A stretch of DNA of 64,000 nt. Source: Chionis minor (Eukaryota > Chordata > Aves > Charadriiformes > Chionididae). The stretch is from positions 5,717 to 69,716 of the forward strand of contig VZSF01007020.1 of the NCBI GenBank assembly GCA_013398295.1, in the 5' to 3' direction. The number at the start of each line of letters is the position of its first letter. The stretch's first letter is position 1. Position numbers and translations under genes: made by a program. This document shows positions 14,117-25,800 of this stretch, one piece after another. Under the pieces are notes generated by a model that was given only the letters and a program-made list of their open reading frames with translations, had not been told where the DNA came from and did not search any database.

Positions 14117-16329
14117 CTGGGAGGGGAGCGGGGCATGGGGGGGGTCACAGCCTTGCCTGCGTCCCCCCCCCCCCAACCCCGTCAGCGCTCGAGCACCCAC
14201 CAACCCACCCACCTTTCTCCTTGTTGAGCCAGCGGATGAAGCGCCCGTAGTTGTGGGGTTTCAGCAGCAGCTCCTTGAGGAACTGCCAGAGGTGGATGGG
14301 TTGGCCGGCGCAGGATGAGTCCACCTCGCTGTCCACCCAGCCGGCATCACCTCCTAAGGGATGGGGACGAGTGAGATGGTGTGCGGGGGAAGAGGCCTCA
14401 CTGTTTTGCACCACCCCAGGGACCCACACGACTCCTTGTCCGAGAAATCCCAGCTCGATGGCTGTGGCTCTCTGGAGACTCAGTCCAGGCACTGGGTCTG
14501 GAAGCACCTCTTTCTCCTCCCCATCTTGGAGCAGGAAAAACACCTCGGTCCTGCCCTTGCATCACCCTGCAGGGACGCACGGGGTGCAGGATGGGACCAG
14601 TGAGGGCGTTGTGGCCGTTTTCCCTTCGCTTGCGCCTTGCAGACAGCCCAGGGCTGCTCCAGGGCAGAGGGAGCGCAGCCACACGGATGCTGCTGCAACA
14701 CCCGCTCCAACACACCAGATAATTGCAATTAAGCAGGGGGCGACCTCTCAAATACCCTGGACCTGGCTGGGGTAGAAGTGAAGCCAGCAGAGCTGAGCCT
14801 GTGCAGAACTCACCGCAGTATCTGACATCTCCCGGGGCAGCTTTTTCCTTCATCCAGGCAGCTGGAAGGGAGGAGCGGGCAGTCAGAGGGGCATCTCCCG
14901 CTGCACAGCATCGCCCACCCTCCCAGCTCCGTCCCAGGTGTCCCTGGCACCTACCAGACTTCCAGATGTCGAGGTGGGCGTGCAGGATGTCACCGCAGGC
15001 TGGCGAGCGCTGGCAGAACTGCTCCTCGGACATGGCACACAGGTCCTTTCCTGACAGCTCCTGGAAGGACTTCCCAATTTGTGGCAGCCGGTACTGGTGC
15101 TCCGTCCACAGGATCCACTTCTGCACGTTCCCGGGGCTCCAGTCTGTGGGGTCTGGAGGCAGAGGGTAAGCCTGGCCACCGACAGCCCGGGAAAAGCCCG
15201 GGGAAACTCGGCTCACCCCACAGCACCCCCAGGAACACAGCCACCCCCTGCTGCATCACCCCCCAGGGTGGAAGCACCCTGCTCCCAGCCTGCCCTGATC
15301 CCTGGGGACAAGGCTGTTCCCTTGCCACCTCCTTCGCTTTGGGAAGCCTTTTGCAGCCCCACTTGCCCCTTCCAGCATCCCAAATGCTTCGAGGGAGCGG
15401 GTGGTAGAGTCTGCACAAACCTAAGCATATCCCGAGACTGCTTGTGTCTCAGCAGCAATGTCCCCGAGGAGAACACCCCATCCATGTGCCCAGGAGAACA
15501 CCCCAGTGATGCTCCGTGGCAGCGATACCCCCAGGAGCTCAATCCTGGGCTGTCCTGCTCCCCTCGCAGCCAACCCCATGCCCAGCACGCGTAATGCCAG
15601 CTGGCTCCAGGCTGTCCCCAAACCCACACTCATCTGCCTGTTCCTAATGCCCCAGGGAAAACGGGAGAGGGCAGAGGATAATAAAAATCACAGGGCAAAC
15701 AGCCCAGCCCTGGAGTGATGCCGGGGGGTAGCTGGGCAGCCGCCGTGCTCCCCCAAACCCCCAGCTCCTGGTTGCAAACCTCCGGAGCTGCAGCACAGTC
15801 CTGGCACCGGCACGTCCCTCCCTTGCCGCATCCCACGGTGGGATTTGACCCTGCCTGCAGCCCCCCGGGGAGGGCACCCACCTGCGGCGATGTTGAGGAG
15901 CTTGCAGGCTGTCTCGATGTCCTTCAGCACTTCGCCCACCACCATGCTCTGCACTTGCTCCAGCGAGTGCTCCTCCAGGTGGAGGCTGGCCTGCAGGTCC
16001 CCCTCCGTCCCCAGCCCCAAGCCCTGGCTGTCGATGATGGGACATTGCTCCGGCTCCTTGGGTGCCTCCCCTCGCCCTGCCTGGGCGCCACTTTGGGACG
16101 GTTCCCCCATGCCCTTGGTGGCCCAGGGGATGTCCTCCGAGTAGAGCATGTCGAAGTAGTGCAGGCAGAAAGCAGGCAGGGGTTGCTCGGGGGTGGCAGG
16201 GGGGCTGGGGCTATCCGGGCAGCCCCAGCTCCGGGTGTCGGGGTCCCGCGGGGGGAGCAGCAGGGCAGGATCCGGCCGGGAGAGGCGGCCGGGGGGCAAA
16301 GCCGTCAGCCCGGGGCTGGTGCTGCCCAT
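13938..16329 (-). CDS. SPDEF: SPDEF (SAM pointed domain ETS factor), complete five-exon coding region
   Basis: Coding exons in transcript order are 16329-15882, 15152-14955, 14861-14814, 14353-14213 and 14116-13938. They total 1014 nt, or 337 aa plus TGA, against about 335 aa in human. All junctions are GT-AG with matching phases. This nuclear ETS transcription factor drives goblet and other secretory epithelial differentiation. The N-terminus (MGSTSPGL, then [10 protein letters not shown]) and the [20 protein letters not shown] helix are preserved. The pointed (PNT/SAM) domain spans about 137-220 and the ETS domain about 249-332. The recognition helix carries Arg309 and Arg312, plus Ser310 and Gln313 at the positions that give SPDEF its known GGAT rather than GGAA preference. 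The proline-rich part at 12-45 differs most from mammals. The start is the only ATG after the acceptor that gives the family N-terminus. Confidence 0.97.
14213..14353 (-). CDS. SPDEF: SPDEF coding exon 4 (aa 233-278; start of ETS domain)
   Basis: On the - strand, acceptor TTAG at 14357-14354 and donor GTGGGT at 14212. Encodes [17 protein letters not shown], then the first ETS helix [10 protein letters not shown] and [16 protein letters not shown]. It starts two bases into Gly232 and ends one base into Gly279. Confidence 0.96.
14814..14861 (-). CDS. SPDEF: SPDEF coding exon 3 (48-nt microexon, aa 216-231)
   Basis: On the - strand, acceptor TTCCAG at 14867-14862 and donor GTGAGT at 14813. It completes Ala216, encodes [15 protein letters not shown] and leaves one base of Gly232. 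The small size and the AAWMKE sequence match the corresponding linker exon of mammalian SPDEF. Confidence 0.93.
14955..15152 (-). CDS. SPDEF: SPDEF coding exon 2 (aa 150-215; pointed domain)
   Basis: On the - strand, acceptor CTCCAG at 15158-15153 and donor GTAGGT at 14954. Encodes most of the pointed domain: [19 protein letters not shown] through [14 protein letters not shown]. Confidence 0.96.
15882..16329 (-). CDS. SPDEF: SPDEF coding exon 1 (aa 1-149 and one base of 150)
   Basis: The ATG is at 16329-16327, 26 bases after the acceptor at 16357-16356, and the donor is GTGGGT at 15881. Encodes the proline-rich N-terminus, the conserved FDMLY segment, the [11 protein letters not shown] motif and the helix leading into the pointed domain. 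The frame is open upstream to 16437, but that extension lies across the acceptor and its CT-rich tract and is not likely translated. Confidence 0.94.
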
Positions 16330-16355
16330 CCCTCCGCTCAGCGCCGGCTCCAAAC
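16330..16355 (-). other. SPDEF: SPDEF 5' UTR part of coding exon 1
   Basis: A strong polypyrimidine tract on the - strand (CTCC/CTCTC repeats, + strand 16360-16390) ends in CGGCAG at 16361-16356. It leaves 26 bases of leader before the ATG, so at least one noncoding exon must lie further right. Confidence 0.7.
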
Positions 16356-17055
16356 CTGCCGGGAGAGGAGGAGAGGAGGAGAGGAGAGGGTCACCCCGGC
16401 ACCGATTCCCGCCTTCCCGCCCAGCGGCGAGGCACAAAGGGAGGAACTAAGCCTGTTAGAGGGGAAAAAACCTCCAAAGAGACCCACGGTGCCCTGCGAG
16501 CCCCCGGATGAATGCCGGCTCGGGGTCAGTCGTGGGGCTGGGGGGGGCTGTCTTGATTTTGGGAGGACCCGACGCCGCGGCCAGCGGGGAGAAGCAACCT
16601 GGGGGCCACACAGGTCTCGACCGCTGCAAGATTTTAGGGTCTTCCCCCAAATTGCACGCGGGGTTGGCAGCAGTTCAGCCCCTTGCAGGAGGCAGCAGGG
16701 GGGGGGCACCCTGGAGGGGCTCCAAGGCACCTACGGAGGGTGGGTGGCCCATGGGCATCAAGGGCTGTGGGATGCCTGGACCACGCAGGCATGCGCCGAT
16801 GTGCAGGAAGCATCACCTCCTGCTTTCACCCGAGGATGCCCCGGTGGTGACAGTACCCAAACCCGGCTCTCCTGGGCTGGGGACCGAGACCAGCGCCGCA
16901 GCACCCAGCTCTCGGCCACCCCTGCCAACCCCCAGCAGAGAACTTTCCTTTTACTCTCTTGCAAGGAAAAGCTACCCGAAAATCAGCCTGTCCCCATCTG
17001 TCTCTGGTACGTGGGGAGTCCTGGAGGCCGTGGAGAAGAGGATGAGCCTGCTGAA

Positions 17056-17068
17056 TTTCCATGGCAAC
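17056..17068. promoter_or_regulatory. candidate RFX X-box
   Basis: TTTCCATGGCAAC matches the palindromic RFX pattern (GTTNCCATGGNAAC) except at the first base. It lies within the probable SPDEF intron 1. Motif evidence only. Confidence 0.25.
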
Positions 17069-18965
17069 ACCAGGGAACGGCTCCATCCGTGGAGAAACCT
17101 CCCCAAGAGCTGTGTGAGGCTTTGGGAACAGAAAGCCCCTGCCAGGCGAGAGGCTGGTGACGGGCACGGCCAGGGCAGTGCCGAGCTCCTTGCCTGCCTC
17201 CGGCATTGCTTTTTACAAGAAAAACAAAAAAAAACCCAATCCACCCTAAAGTGGGGATTTAAAAGCAGAAAATGTAGCAGCTTTCGCAACAGAGCCTGCA
17301 ATAGAAAAAAAGAGCATGCAAAGCCTGAACCAACCCCAAAATGCCCTAAGGAAACCAAAGGGGAATGGGAGACAGGGAAAGGGGGTCCCTGTTTGCTCTA
17401 AATCCCAGCTGGGGAGGGGGGAAAAAAGGTGAAAAAGACTAAAAAGGCAATTACACCACCATGTCCCTTGGGTGCGGGGAGCTGAGCAGCCGGCTGCTTG
17501 GCGTGGGAGGGACGGCAGCGACTGAGCGCTCAGGACGGCGCGTTGTCATGCCCGCAGCTCTGCTCCATGCTGCTGGGCCTGGCCTTACCCCTCAGGCGTT
17601 AATTAAACATCATTAATAGCCATGCGCTGTGGCCCAGTTAACCACAGTGAGACCACTGGGGATGAGCTTAATGCGCTCACCGAGGATTTTAATGCCCCCA
17701 GAAGCATGGCTTTTGAAGCTCTGCATCGCCTGCACCACAAGGAAGCTCTGCCTGTCATTCAACCCTTGGCAAAGCCCAAAAAACCTTGGAAAAACACATG
17801 GAGGAACCGTGGCTGCCCAAACAGCTCCCATGCCAGCCTGACCCCATGGGAACCCAGGGAGGGACTGTGGGTTTGGGAGCTGGAGCCCACGTCCCCGAGG
17901 GGTTTCGGTGGCACCGAAGCGAGGAGGAGGAGGAGGAGGGAGAAAGGGTGCCCGCGCCACCGAGCTGCCCCCGCCGCCCGACCAGTTTCCCTGAGAGATG
18001 GCGCCAGCTTCCAAACCTCTCCTTGATTTGCTCTGGATTAAAAGAAGAGCTTTAGGAGATCAGCCCTAAATCCAGCCTCACGCTGCTCCCGGCACAAAAG
18101 GGAAGCGGTAACAGCTTGCGCGGCTCCAGCTCGCCGCACAGTGCCGGCCGCGGGGGCTTTCTGGGGAGGGGACGGGGGTCTCGTCCCCAACGCCTCTGCG
18201 ATGTTCTGGGGTCGTGGAGCATCCTCCACCCATCCCACCTCCACTGGGCTCCGCTCCCGCAGCCGTAAGCCAGACTCTGGGAAGAGCAGCGCTGCGGAGC
18301 CGTCCCTGGGCACGCCGTGGGATGGACAGCTCCATCCCCATCCCCATCCCGACCCCCTCCTCTTGGTCAGGACCAGAAGGACCCAATCCCTTGGGAAAGT
18401 GGCCCCGAAAACCAGAGCGATCACCTGCCAAACGGTGCTGTACTCTCAGGGCGGGGGCCCTTGTTTGACTTTCTCCCGCTCTGGCACGCAGGCGGCCGGG
18501 CTGGGTGGGGACCTGTTTGCTCTAAGAAGCCACTTTTGGGTGGCCGTTTCCCTCTCCTCTACCTTTTTTTTTTGCTTTTCCCTGGAAAAGGAGGGCTGGA
18601 GGAGCAGCCCTAGGCGCACTGAGATGCTCACGGGGAGCACTGACCCGCGCAGTGCCCCAAAAAACCTTCTCACTCCCCGCCCCAGGTAAACAGGGCTGCG
18701 CCGGTAATTGCATCAGCCCTGGCAAACGCGTCCTGGCTCCTGCCCACTGCCGGCGGCGAGCACGGCTCCGGTGCCGGGAGCTTCCCAGCAGAGCTCACCC
18801 CCGGCAAAACCACACCAACGGAGCATCCCGCTCATCCCGCCACTGCAGGCAAGAGGGGAAGCCGTCAGGGAATTGGCTCTTATGGCACTTTGAACAGTGG
18901 CCACCGAGTTGTAAAAGCCCACCAGGCACCCGAGATTTTGCCTCTGTGAGCAAACAGTGGCCAAG

Positions 18966-19056
18966 ATCATGGACTCATGGAATGGTTTGGGTGGGGACCT
19001 TAAAGACCATCTTGTTCCAACCCCCCCGGGCAGGGACACCTTCCACTAGACTGGTG
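18966..19056 (-). mobile_element. CR1 LINE 3'-tail fragment
   Basis: On the - strand the sequence reads into the CR1 terminal block: a TAGTGGAAGGTGTCCCTGCC-like segment, then GGTCTTTAAGGTCC and CCAAACCATTCCATGA. It is a 5'-truncated, diverged copy, as is typical of avian genomes. Confidence 0.85.
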
Positions 19057-21057
19057 CGGTGCCGGGGGCTTGGCAGCCCCAGGGGAGGCTCCGAGTGAGA
19101 GCGGTGCCATCCCTGGGGTGCCACCTGCAGGACACCCACCCCTGCCCTGGCACCCTCGCCACCCATCCCTCCCCTGGGACCCTCGCCCACCCCTCCCCAC
19201 GCACTGGTGCTGCCTGGAGCCCTGTCCCGGGCAGGCGAGGCAGAGAAGATCCAAGCAGGGATGGAGCCATCGAGTGCCCCCGTGCATTTCTCCATGCCCG
19301 CAACAAAGGTCCACCACTGGAGCTCCACCACAGGGACCTGCCATCCCCGAGCCCCAGAATGATGAGTGACCCTGCATCGCTCCCCAGTGCTCCCCTACGG
19401 ATAGGGAGAGGACACCCCGACCTGCTGGGACGGGGGTGAGGTGCCACAGCTCCCCGCTCTCGCCGGCACCGCAGGGACGCTGCGGCAAAGGGCCAAGCTG
19501 CCGGTGCGAGGGCTCGTTCCCCACGGCAGCATGAGGAGGAAGAGGCAGCGGCGGCTGCCGAAGGGCACCACGACAGCCCGGTCCCAAACGGCTCCGAGGG
19601 CGGCTGAGAAACCGAACCCAGACGTTCCCTTCCAGCAGAAAGCCCAGGGCGGTGGGGCTGGGACAGGGCCAGCAGCAAGCCCAGGGGTTTGGGTGGTGCT
19701 GGGTCATGGCTCAGCACCATGGGGCTGCAGTGACTCAGCCCTATCCGGAGCCTGGGGAAGCAGCGGGTGCCATGTCCCAGGGGGACGAGGATGGGGACAA
19801 GGACCTCCTGTATCACCCTGAGCTTTCCGGGCAAACGCAGCCCACCATCGCTCAGGGTAGCGATAGCAGCACCGGTGATGGGGGAGAGCTGGGATCAGCC
19901 CTTGGGAGCGAGAAAAAAAATAAATAAATAAGCAATCCACCCAACCACCACCCTCGAACAATGGGTCCGTTAATTAAAATTAAATCTGCGGTTAAACAGG
20001 TTGTGCCGGAGCATGGCTTGGGAAGCTCCGTGGGACCGGCAGAGGTTGGCACGCTGCAGGAGGAGGTGCTGCCTGCGGCACCCAGGATGTCTCCCAAATC
20101 CCCAGGGGCTTCTGAAAGCCCTTCCTGGGCAGGCGGGGTGCTGGGCCAGGCTCCAGCGTCACCTCCTGACACCAGGCTGGGGATGGGGACGGGGATGGGG
20201 ACGTGCTGTGCTGCCTGGGGAGGAACCAGACACACGCAGGATCCAGAGCTGTCCCAGGCCGCCCGGAGCAGCCCCACGGACAGTGGAATTTGTCTTTAAC
20301 TGATCCTTTCAGCTTCGCCCACCCCTTTGTGGCAAACTGGGACCCCAGGGGTGGGAGAGGACACGGACATGGACCCAGCAATCCTCTCTGCCCAAATAGC
20401 CCGTCTGGGGCTGGGATTTGGGTGGTTTTTCCCTGTTTTCTGGCACATTTCACCCCGACCACCTTGCTCCCCCAGGAAGGGCCAGCCCACGCCACGATGC
20501 ACACCCCGAGGACAACCACGGCAGGGCACGGAGAGGAGATGGAGCCAGAAGGCTGCTGGCCAGGAGGAGACACAAACCGTTTTACGGGGCCCAGATTAAG
20601 CAGGTGAAGGGACCCCGAGGTCCCTGCACCAGCCGGGACCGCAGCAGACAGGCGGGTGGCCAGCGGCTGCTGACAATTTGGGGTCCTGCCAGCACGTCCC
20701 ACCCTGCCAGCCTCACCGTGCCAGCTGTGCCACGTCCCTCCTGGCTGCCAAACCCTGCCCGCCTGTGCCACGCACCCCTTTATCTCTGGGTGGAGGCAGG
20801 AGGGACTGGCCAAAATCACCCCACAGACAGGGTTGGGGCTTGGGACGGCGCTCGGGGGGCTGGGGAGGTGACAACCCAGGGGGTCTGGCTCTGGTACCTG
20901 CGTGGTGACGGGGCTGTGGCCAGCGCAAGCCCAGGGCTCCCATAGGATGTGTGCACAGGAGGGATGCAGCCTATCCCTGGGGTCTTGGACCCCCAGCTCC
21001 CCCCTCCCCAATCTTCTCCGACACCACCAAGGTCCTCCCAGCTCCTCCTGCCGTTAC

Positions 21058-21238
21058 CTGCATGGCTGCTGGCACTGGGACCAAGCGTCCCCACGGGTCC
21101 CCACGCCCCGGGTCAGGCTGCCCTCTCCATGGGCGCAGGGAGGCAAGCAGCAGCAGGGCAGGACGGGCACAAGCGGGTGGCCTGAGGAAAGCCCCGGTGC
21201 TCGGTGTCCCCCAGGTGAGCAGCAGAGCTTGGTGTTCC
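21058..21238 (-). other. SPDEF: candidate noncoding first exon of SPDEF
   Basis: The proposed exon runs from a start about 30 bases after the TATA box at 21268-21261 to a good donor, CAG|GTAACG, at 21058. Joined to the acceptor at 16356 it would give a roughly 200-base leader. It rests on signal spacing alone, with no transcript evidence. Confidence 0.3.
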
Positions 21239-21260
21239 CCATGGAGGACCAGGGAGCCCC

Positions 21261-21268
21261 TATTTATA
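21261..21268 (-). promoter_or_regulatory. SPDEF: candidate TATA box for SPDEF
   Basis: The - strand reads GCTGCTATAAATAGGGGCTC, a strong TATAAATA with GC-rich flanks, about 4.9 kb upstream of the SPDEF start codon in the right orientation. Comparable TATA-like sites occur on the + strand (for example TATAAAG near 21551), so chance is not excluded. Confidence 0.35.
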
Positions 21269-22738
21269 GCAGCACCTTCCTCCCCCGCGAGCTCCCTGCC
21301 CATGAGAAAGCCTGTATTGTAGGGGATTTGGCAGCCGAGCGGCGTTTGTGTTTCACTAACCGAGCAGAACCATAAAAAAATCAAACCTAGAGCCAATGTG
21401 TCTTTAGCGCTGACAAAAAAAAATAAAAAAAAATAGCCGGCAGAAAAGCAGAGCAGCGCTGAGATGGGGCAGGTTTGGTAAAGGGGTTCAAACTGCTGTA
21501 CAGAGACAGCCCCGAGCTGGCAGGTCCTCGAGGGACACCCAGGACACTCTATAAAGGGTCCTGACTGCTTGTTGGTCACACAGTGCCACAAAACACATCG
21601 TCCCCTGCCTCCCGCCAGGCACAGGGGCTGGTGGGACGCTTCCCAGTATCCCTGCTGGTACAGGGTGGGCTTGGGAGAAGCCGGCCCCAGGAGCTCTGGA
21701 TCCCATCCCACCTTCCTCACCTGAGCTACAGAGACGCAAAGTTGGCAAATCCCATTTTATTTCAGGTGACCTCACCCCAAGAAGCACCAGGAACCTCGCG
21801 CTGGGGGACAAGCTATCCCTCTTTAGCCTTACTGGCACCTGAGAGGTGTGAGGAGCCGCGGGATGGGATGCTCACAGGGGCCGGCACCGTGTCCACCCTG
21901 AATCCATGCGGAAAGGGCTGTAGGAGCCCCGGGAGAGAGGGAAGGTGGGTGCTGGCGGAGCATGGGGCAGGCGGGGAGGGTCGTGGCAGCAGCATGGGGC
22001 TTACCTCCAGGGTGTGCGGGCGGCTCAGAAACTGCATGGATCCTGGCGTGGGGTGGGAAGAGCTGTTCCTGCGTGGCTCCACACGGCGGCCGGGGTGGGC
22101 ATGGCCCGAAGCGAGGTGCCCCGGCACCGTCAGGGAGGGTGGCCAGCAGCACCCTGCCCGGCTCAACGCCGGCCCCGTGGCCGCAGGGCAGCCAGGCTGG
22201 GCTGCATCGGCTCTCGGCTGGCACTGGCGGGACCGGGATGGGGACGGGGACAAGGGCAGGGCACCCCGAGCAGCTCCGAGGGCGGCAGAGGGATGAAGCC
22301 AGCCGGCGGCCGTGCAGAGGTATGTGAGAGTGAAGCCGGCAGCCAAGCCGAGTGCAAGGTGCTCACCGAATCCCTCCTTTGCCCATTATATCTAATTCCT
22401 TCCTTATTTACCTGAACAAACAAGCCGGGTGCTTACCTCAGCTGGAGGTGTTTGAGCAGCTCACGCCGGGGTTAACCCCTGAGGGGTGCGTGGAGGCACC
22501 TCGCTCAGACCCAAATGAGCCCTGGGAGGAGAGCGGAGCAAATCCAGGCGCCGTTACCCGCTTCCCACCCTCATCTGGGACACCCACCCAAGAGACGGGG
22601 ACACCACAGGGGACGCGGGACCAAAGGCTCCTCCCTTGTCCCTGCAGCACAGAGACCTGTTGGATACGTGAGAGTCCCTGGCCGGACCCTGCAGCACAAC
22701 ATCGCACCCCCAGCACGGGCTCAGCTGTTTTTGGGGCC

Positions 22739-22821
22739 AGGAGCATCCCCAACGGATACTCCAGGAGCGTCCCTGACTGATACCCAGGAGCATCCCTGAC
22801 TCATACTCCAGGAGCATCCTC
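22739..22821. repeat. 24-bp minisatellite, about 3.5 copies
   Basis: Units beginning AGGAGCATCCCTGACT recur at 22739, 22763, 22786 and 22810 with lengths 24, 23 and 24, then a partial copy. It is noncoding. Confidence 0.8.
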
Positions 22822-25800
22822 TACGCAAGTGCTGCAGCCACGTGCGGCTCGTGCTGGAGACTGCGAGCAAGGATGCTCAGAGCCCGCTGGGGACACAAGG
22901 AGCCCCTCACACCACCCAAACCATCCTTCACACTGGGAAAACGGCACCGTCCCCTCACCAGGGCCCGCGTTGCTGCTGCCGGCAGGCAGGACGGGGCGCC
23001 TGGGGCACGGCAGGAACGTGCAGCACTCCGGGCCCGAGTTGTCCCCACCGGCATAAGCAGGAAAAAGCTGTTTTGACCGAGACAGACACCGAGTTGGTAT
23101 TTATTGTCCTTTTTTTAACACGTGAAGAGCTCAGGGCAGTTCAGGCGGTTCTCCTGCGCACGTAGCGCTGCTGAAACCAAACTCCCCTGTCCCCTAAAAA
23201 ACCCACGTCAGACAAAACCCCGGCCACAAACACCCACAGAGCAACCTGGCTCGGACCCACGTCACCACGTCCTGGCAGCCGAGTGGCCGTCACACCTGGG
23301 CTTTGCATCCCCATGGGAAGTGCCAGCATCCCTCGGCTGCCCTGACCCCGGTGCTCGGCGGCGGCGCGGCACAGCCGATAAGCCGTCCGTCGGAGCTGTT
23401 TGCCGGGAGGAAAATAAAACCCCGAAGGAAGGCGACCCCTGAGTTACGGCTTCCCCGGCCCGCCCGGCGCGTTGGCAAAGGGCTTCGCCATGCTATCGGC
23501 AGCACCAGGAGTTTCTGCCTCCCTTTTGAAAAGCCTCAATGTTATCTTATCGGTGTGGAAAATGCTTCCCCCCCAGATTAGGGCTCCTGCCCTCCGAGGG
23601 GAGCTTTTCTCCCCTGTTTTGGTAAACACAACTGGGCTCGTAAGACGTGGCGGCGGGATGGGGGAGACACGGGCTGGGGACAACACGAGGAGCAAGCGGC
23701 CACGGTGGGGAAGCCACCAACCCCCGGCCAGGTATTGCCACGGGGTGGGCACACAGGATAGGGATGTGGCACAGCCACGAGGGGTGTCCCGGCCACCCAG
23801 TGCCCCCCCAGTGTCCCCAGCTTGCAGCAGTCACAGCTCAGCCCCCTACCGAGCGTCTCCTCTCCTCTTCGGACAAAGCACCACGTCCGCAACCCAGCAC
23901 TGCTCCCCCCGGCAGTGGGCCTGATCCTGCGCCCCTCACAGCCCGTGGCAAAGCTCCAGAGCTCCCAGCTCGCTCTTGCCTGTGTTTGACCCATGATGCT
24001 GGGATCCAGCCAGAGCCCCTCGGGAAGCTGGGAGCAGCAGGCAGCGTGCCAGGGCTTTGCCCAGCTCAGGGACCGGTGCACGGCACCCAAACCCGCTCCC
24101 GTGTCCCACCCCGGCATTCCCACGTGGGAACCAGGGGCAGGAGCATCCCAGCACAGCCCCGGAGCCAACGGCGCAGCCCTCCACACACGGATATCTCACC
24201 GTAGCTTGGAAACACAGGCATCTCGACTGTGGAAACTTAAGATACAGAGTAAAACCACGTGTAACCTCTATGCCCACGGACACACAAGCCACGCTGGGAA
24301 TCGCTGGGGCCACCCCGCACCTTCCGGCAGCGGGACCCCGCTGCTGCCCTGCCGTCGGGCTGCCGGCTCGGCGGAAAGTTTGCCGAGCAGGTTACGGTTT
24401 GCACGGGTTGCGCGGGCTGGATTTGCACCTCCTCGCTCTGACATCACCCGCAGGTCTCCCTCATTTATTAGGTTTAATTACTACTAGTTACCAGAGCAAA
24501 CATCAAAACAGCGCACCTGGGGGAGCCAGGAGCAAAGCGGTGGAGAGCGTGACCGGGAACATCGGACGAGAGCAGGATGTCCCCAGGCAGAGGGGATGCG
24601 CTGGCAGCGCCCGGTGCCGGGTCCATGCTCCAGAGCATCCCAGACCTCCTTCATCCCGGTCTGAGTGGGAACCTGTCACCCAACTCGCATCTGGGTCTGG
24701 AAAAGCTTTCCCCGCTCCTCTTATCGGTAGCGCTGGAGTTTTCGATAAGCAAAAGAGATTAAAGGGAAAAACATTTGCTTTGCTGAGCTCGGGGAGAGCT
24801 GGCTGGCGGGGCAGCGCGACGCGGAGCTGCGAAAACAGGCAAAAGGCCTCAAAACTGAGGTCTCTGCTTTCCTCCCCAAAGCCGGGTCGGTGGCTGCAGC
24901 CGCCTGGTGTCACCGGCCCTGCCACGCTCTCGCCGCCGCCTTTCGCAATCCCCGTTCGGCACAAGCTCTGCTTGCATATGCAAACCAGGAAAAGAAGAGG
25001 TTGCGACACCTGACAAACAACAAAAGAGGGGAAATAAAGTCTGGCTTTTCTGCCCCGTGTGCGCAGTTTTCAATGCTTTTTTCCTTGTCCTCCCTGTCAA
25101 CCCATCGGCTCCGATACCGGTGCCTTTTGCCACAGCTGAAACTTCAACCATTGGGAACGCAGCCGGAGGGGAGGGATGGAGAAACTACTCATGAATCAGC
25201 CTGGAAGAATCTCTCTACCCACTTGCCTGCAGCTAATCTCTGGCTCCATCACAAGAATAATAGATAAGCAGCTATATAATATATAATAAAACTATTGAAG
25301 GCACTTGATGTCACTGCAAAAACCACAGAGGCCATCGAGCCCAATTTGTCCTCAAGCTGAGCGGCATTTCCTGGTCCCCTGCAGCGGCGAGGCTTCTCTG
25401 CTTGGGCTGCCTTTGGGGACCCTTTGGGGACAGCGATGGTCCCCGTGCGAGGAAAACCCACCAGCTCGGGTCCCTCCGAGAGGGCTCATCCTGCATCCCG
25501 TGTCTGTGCCTCTGGGCGACGCTCAGAGAGGAGATGAATCCCTGCTCCCAGGCTTTTCTGCAACCCGAGGGGAGTGGAAATGGTTGAAACACCTTTAACT
25601 GCATCCCCAGGCTCAGCCCCGCTCCACAGCTGTGAACCCACGGAAGCCACGTCTGCAGCGCTCAGCGACTCAGCCCACGCCAGCCCCGGATCCGACGGGT
25701 ACTTTTGTCCCAAAACGCATGCCACAGCTCCAGGCCATCAGCCGGACGAGGAGGGATGCTCCCAGGCTGCCACCGCACCGAGCGTCCTTTGGGATTCCAC

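Larger units (their letters stand above)
16356..21057 (-). other. SPDEF: probable SPDEF intron 1 (GC-rich, no coding signal)
   Basis: No protein-coding exon with a recognisable product was seen. The limits are the acceptor at 16357-16356 and a candidate donor CAG|GTAACG at 21060-21056. Contents worth naming are a CR1 tail (18966-19056) and an RFX-like TTTCCATGGCAAC (17056-17068). The right-hand limit depends on the candidate first exon. Confidence 0.35.

Noticed and set aside
15715..17160. 481-codon open frame on the + strand
   Set aside because: It lies antisense to SPDEF coding exon 1 and its 5' region. Long frames arise opposite GC-rich coding sequence, and the translation has no recognisable domain.
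19992..21011. 339-codon open frame on the - strand
   Set aside because: It falls in the probable SPDEF intron 1. Residue usage follows GC composition and no family is recognised.
21548..21558. TATAAAG on the + strand as a promoter
   Set aside because: No + strand transcript or exon can be supported downstream, and the next gene, ILRUN, is on the - strand.
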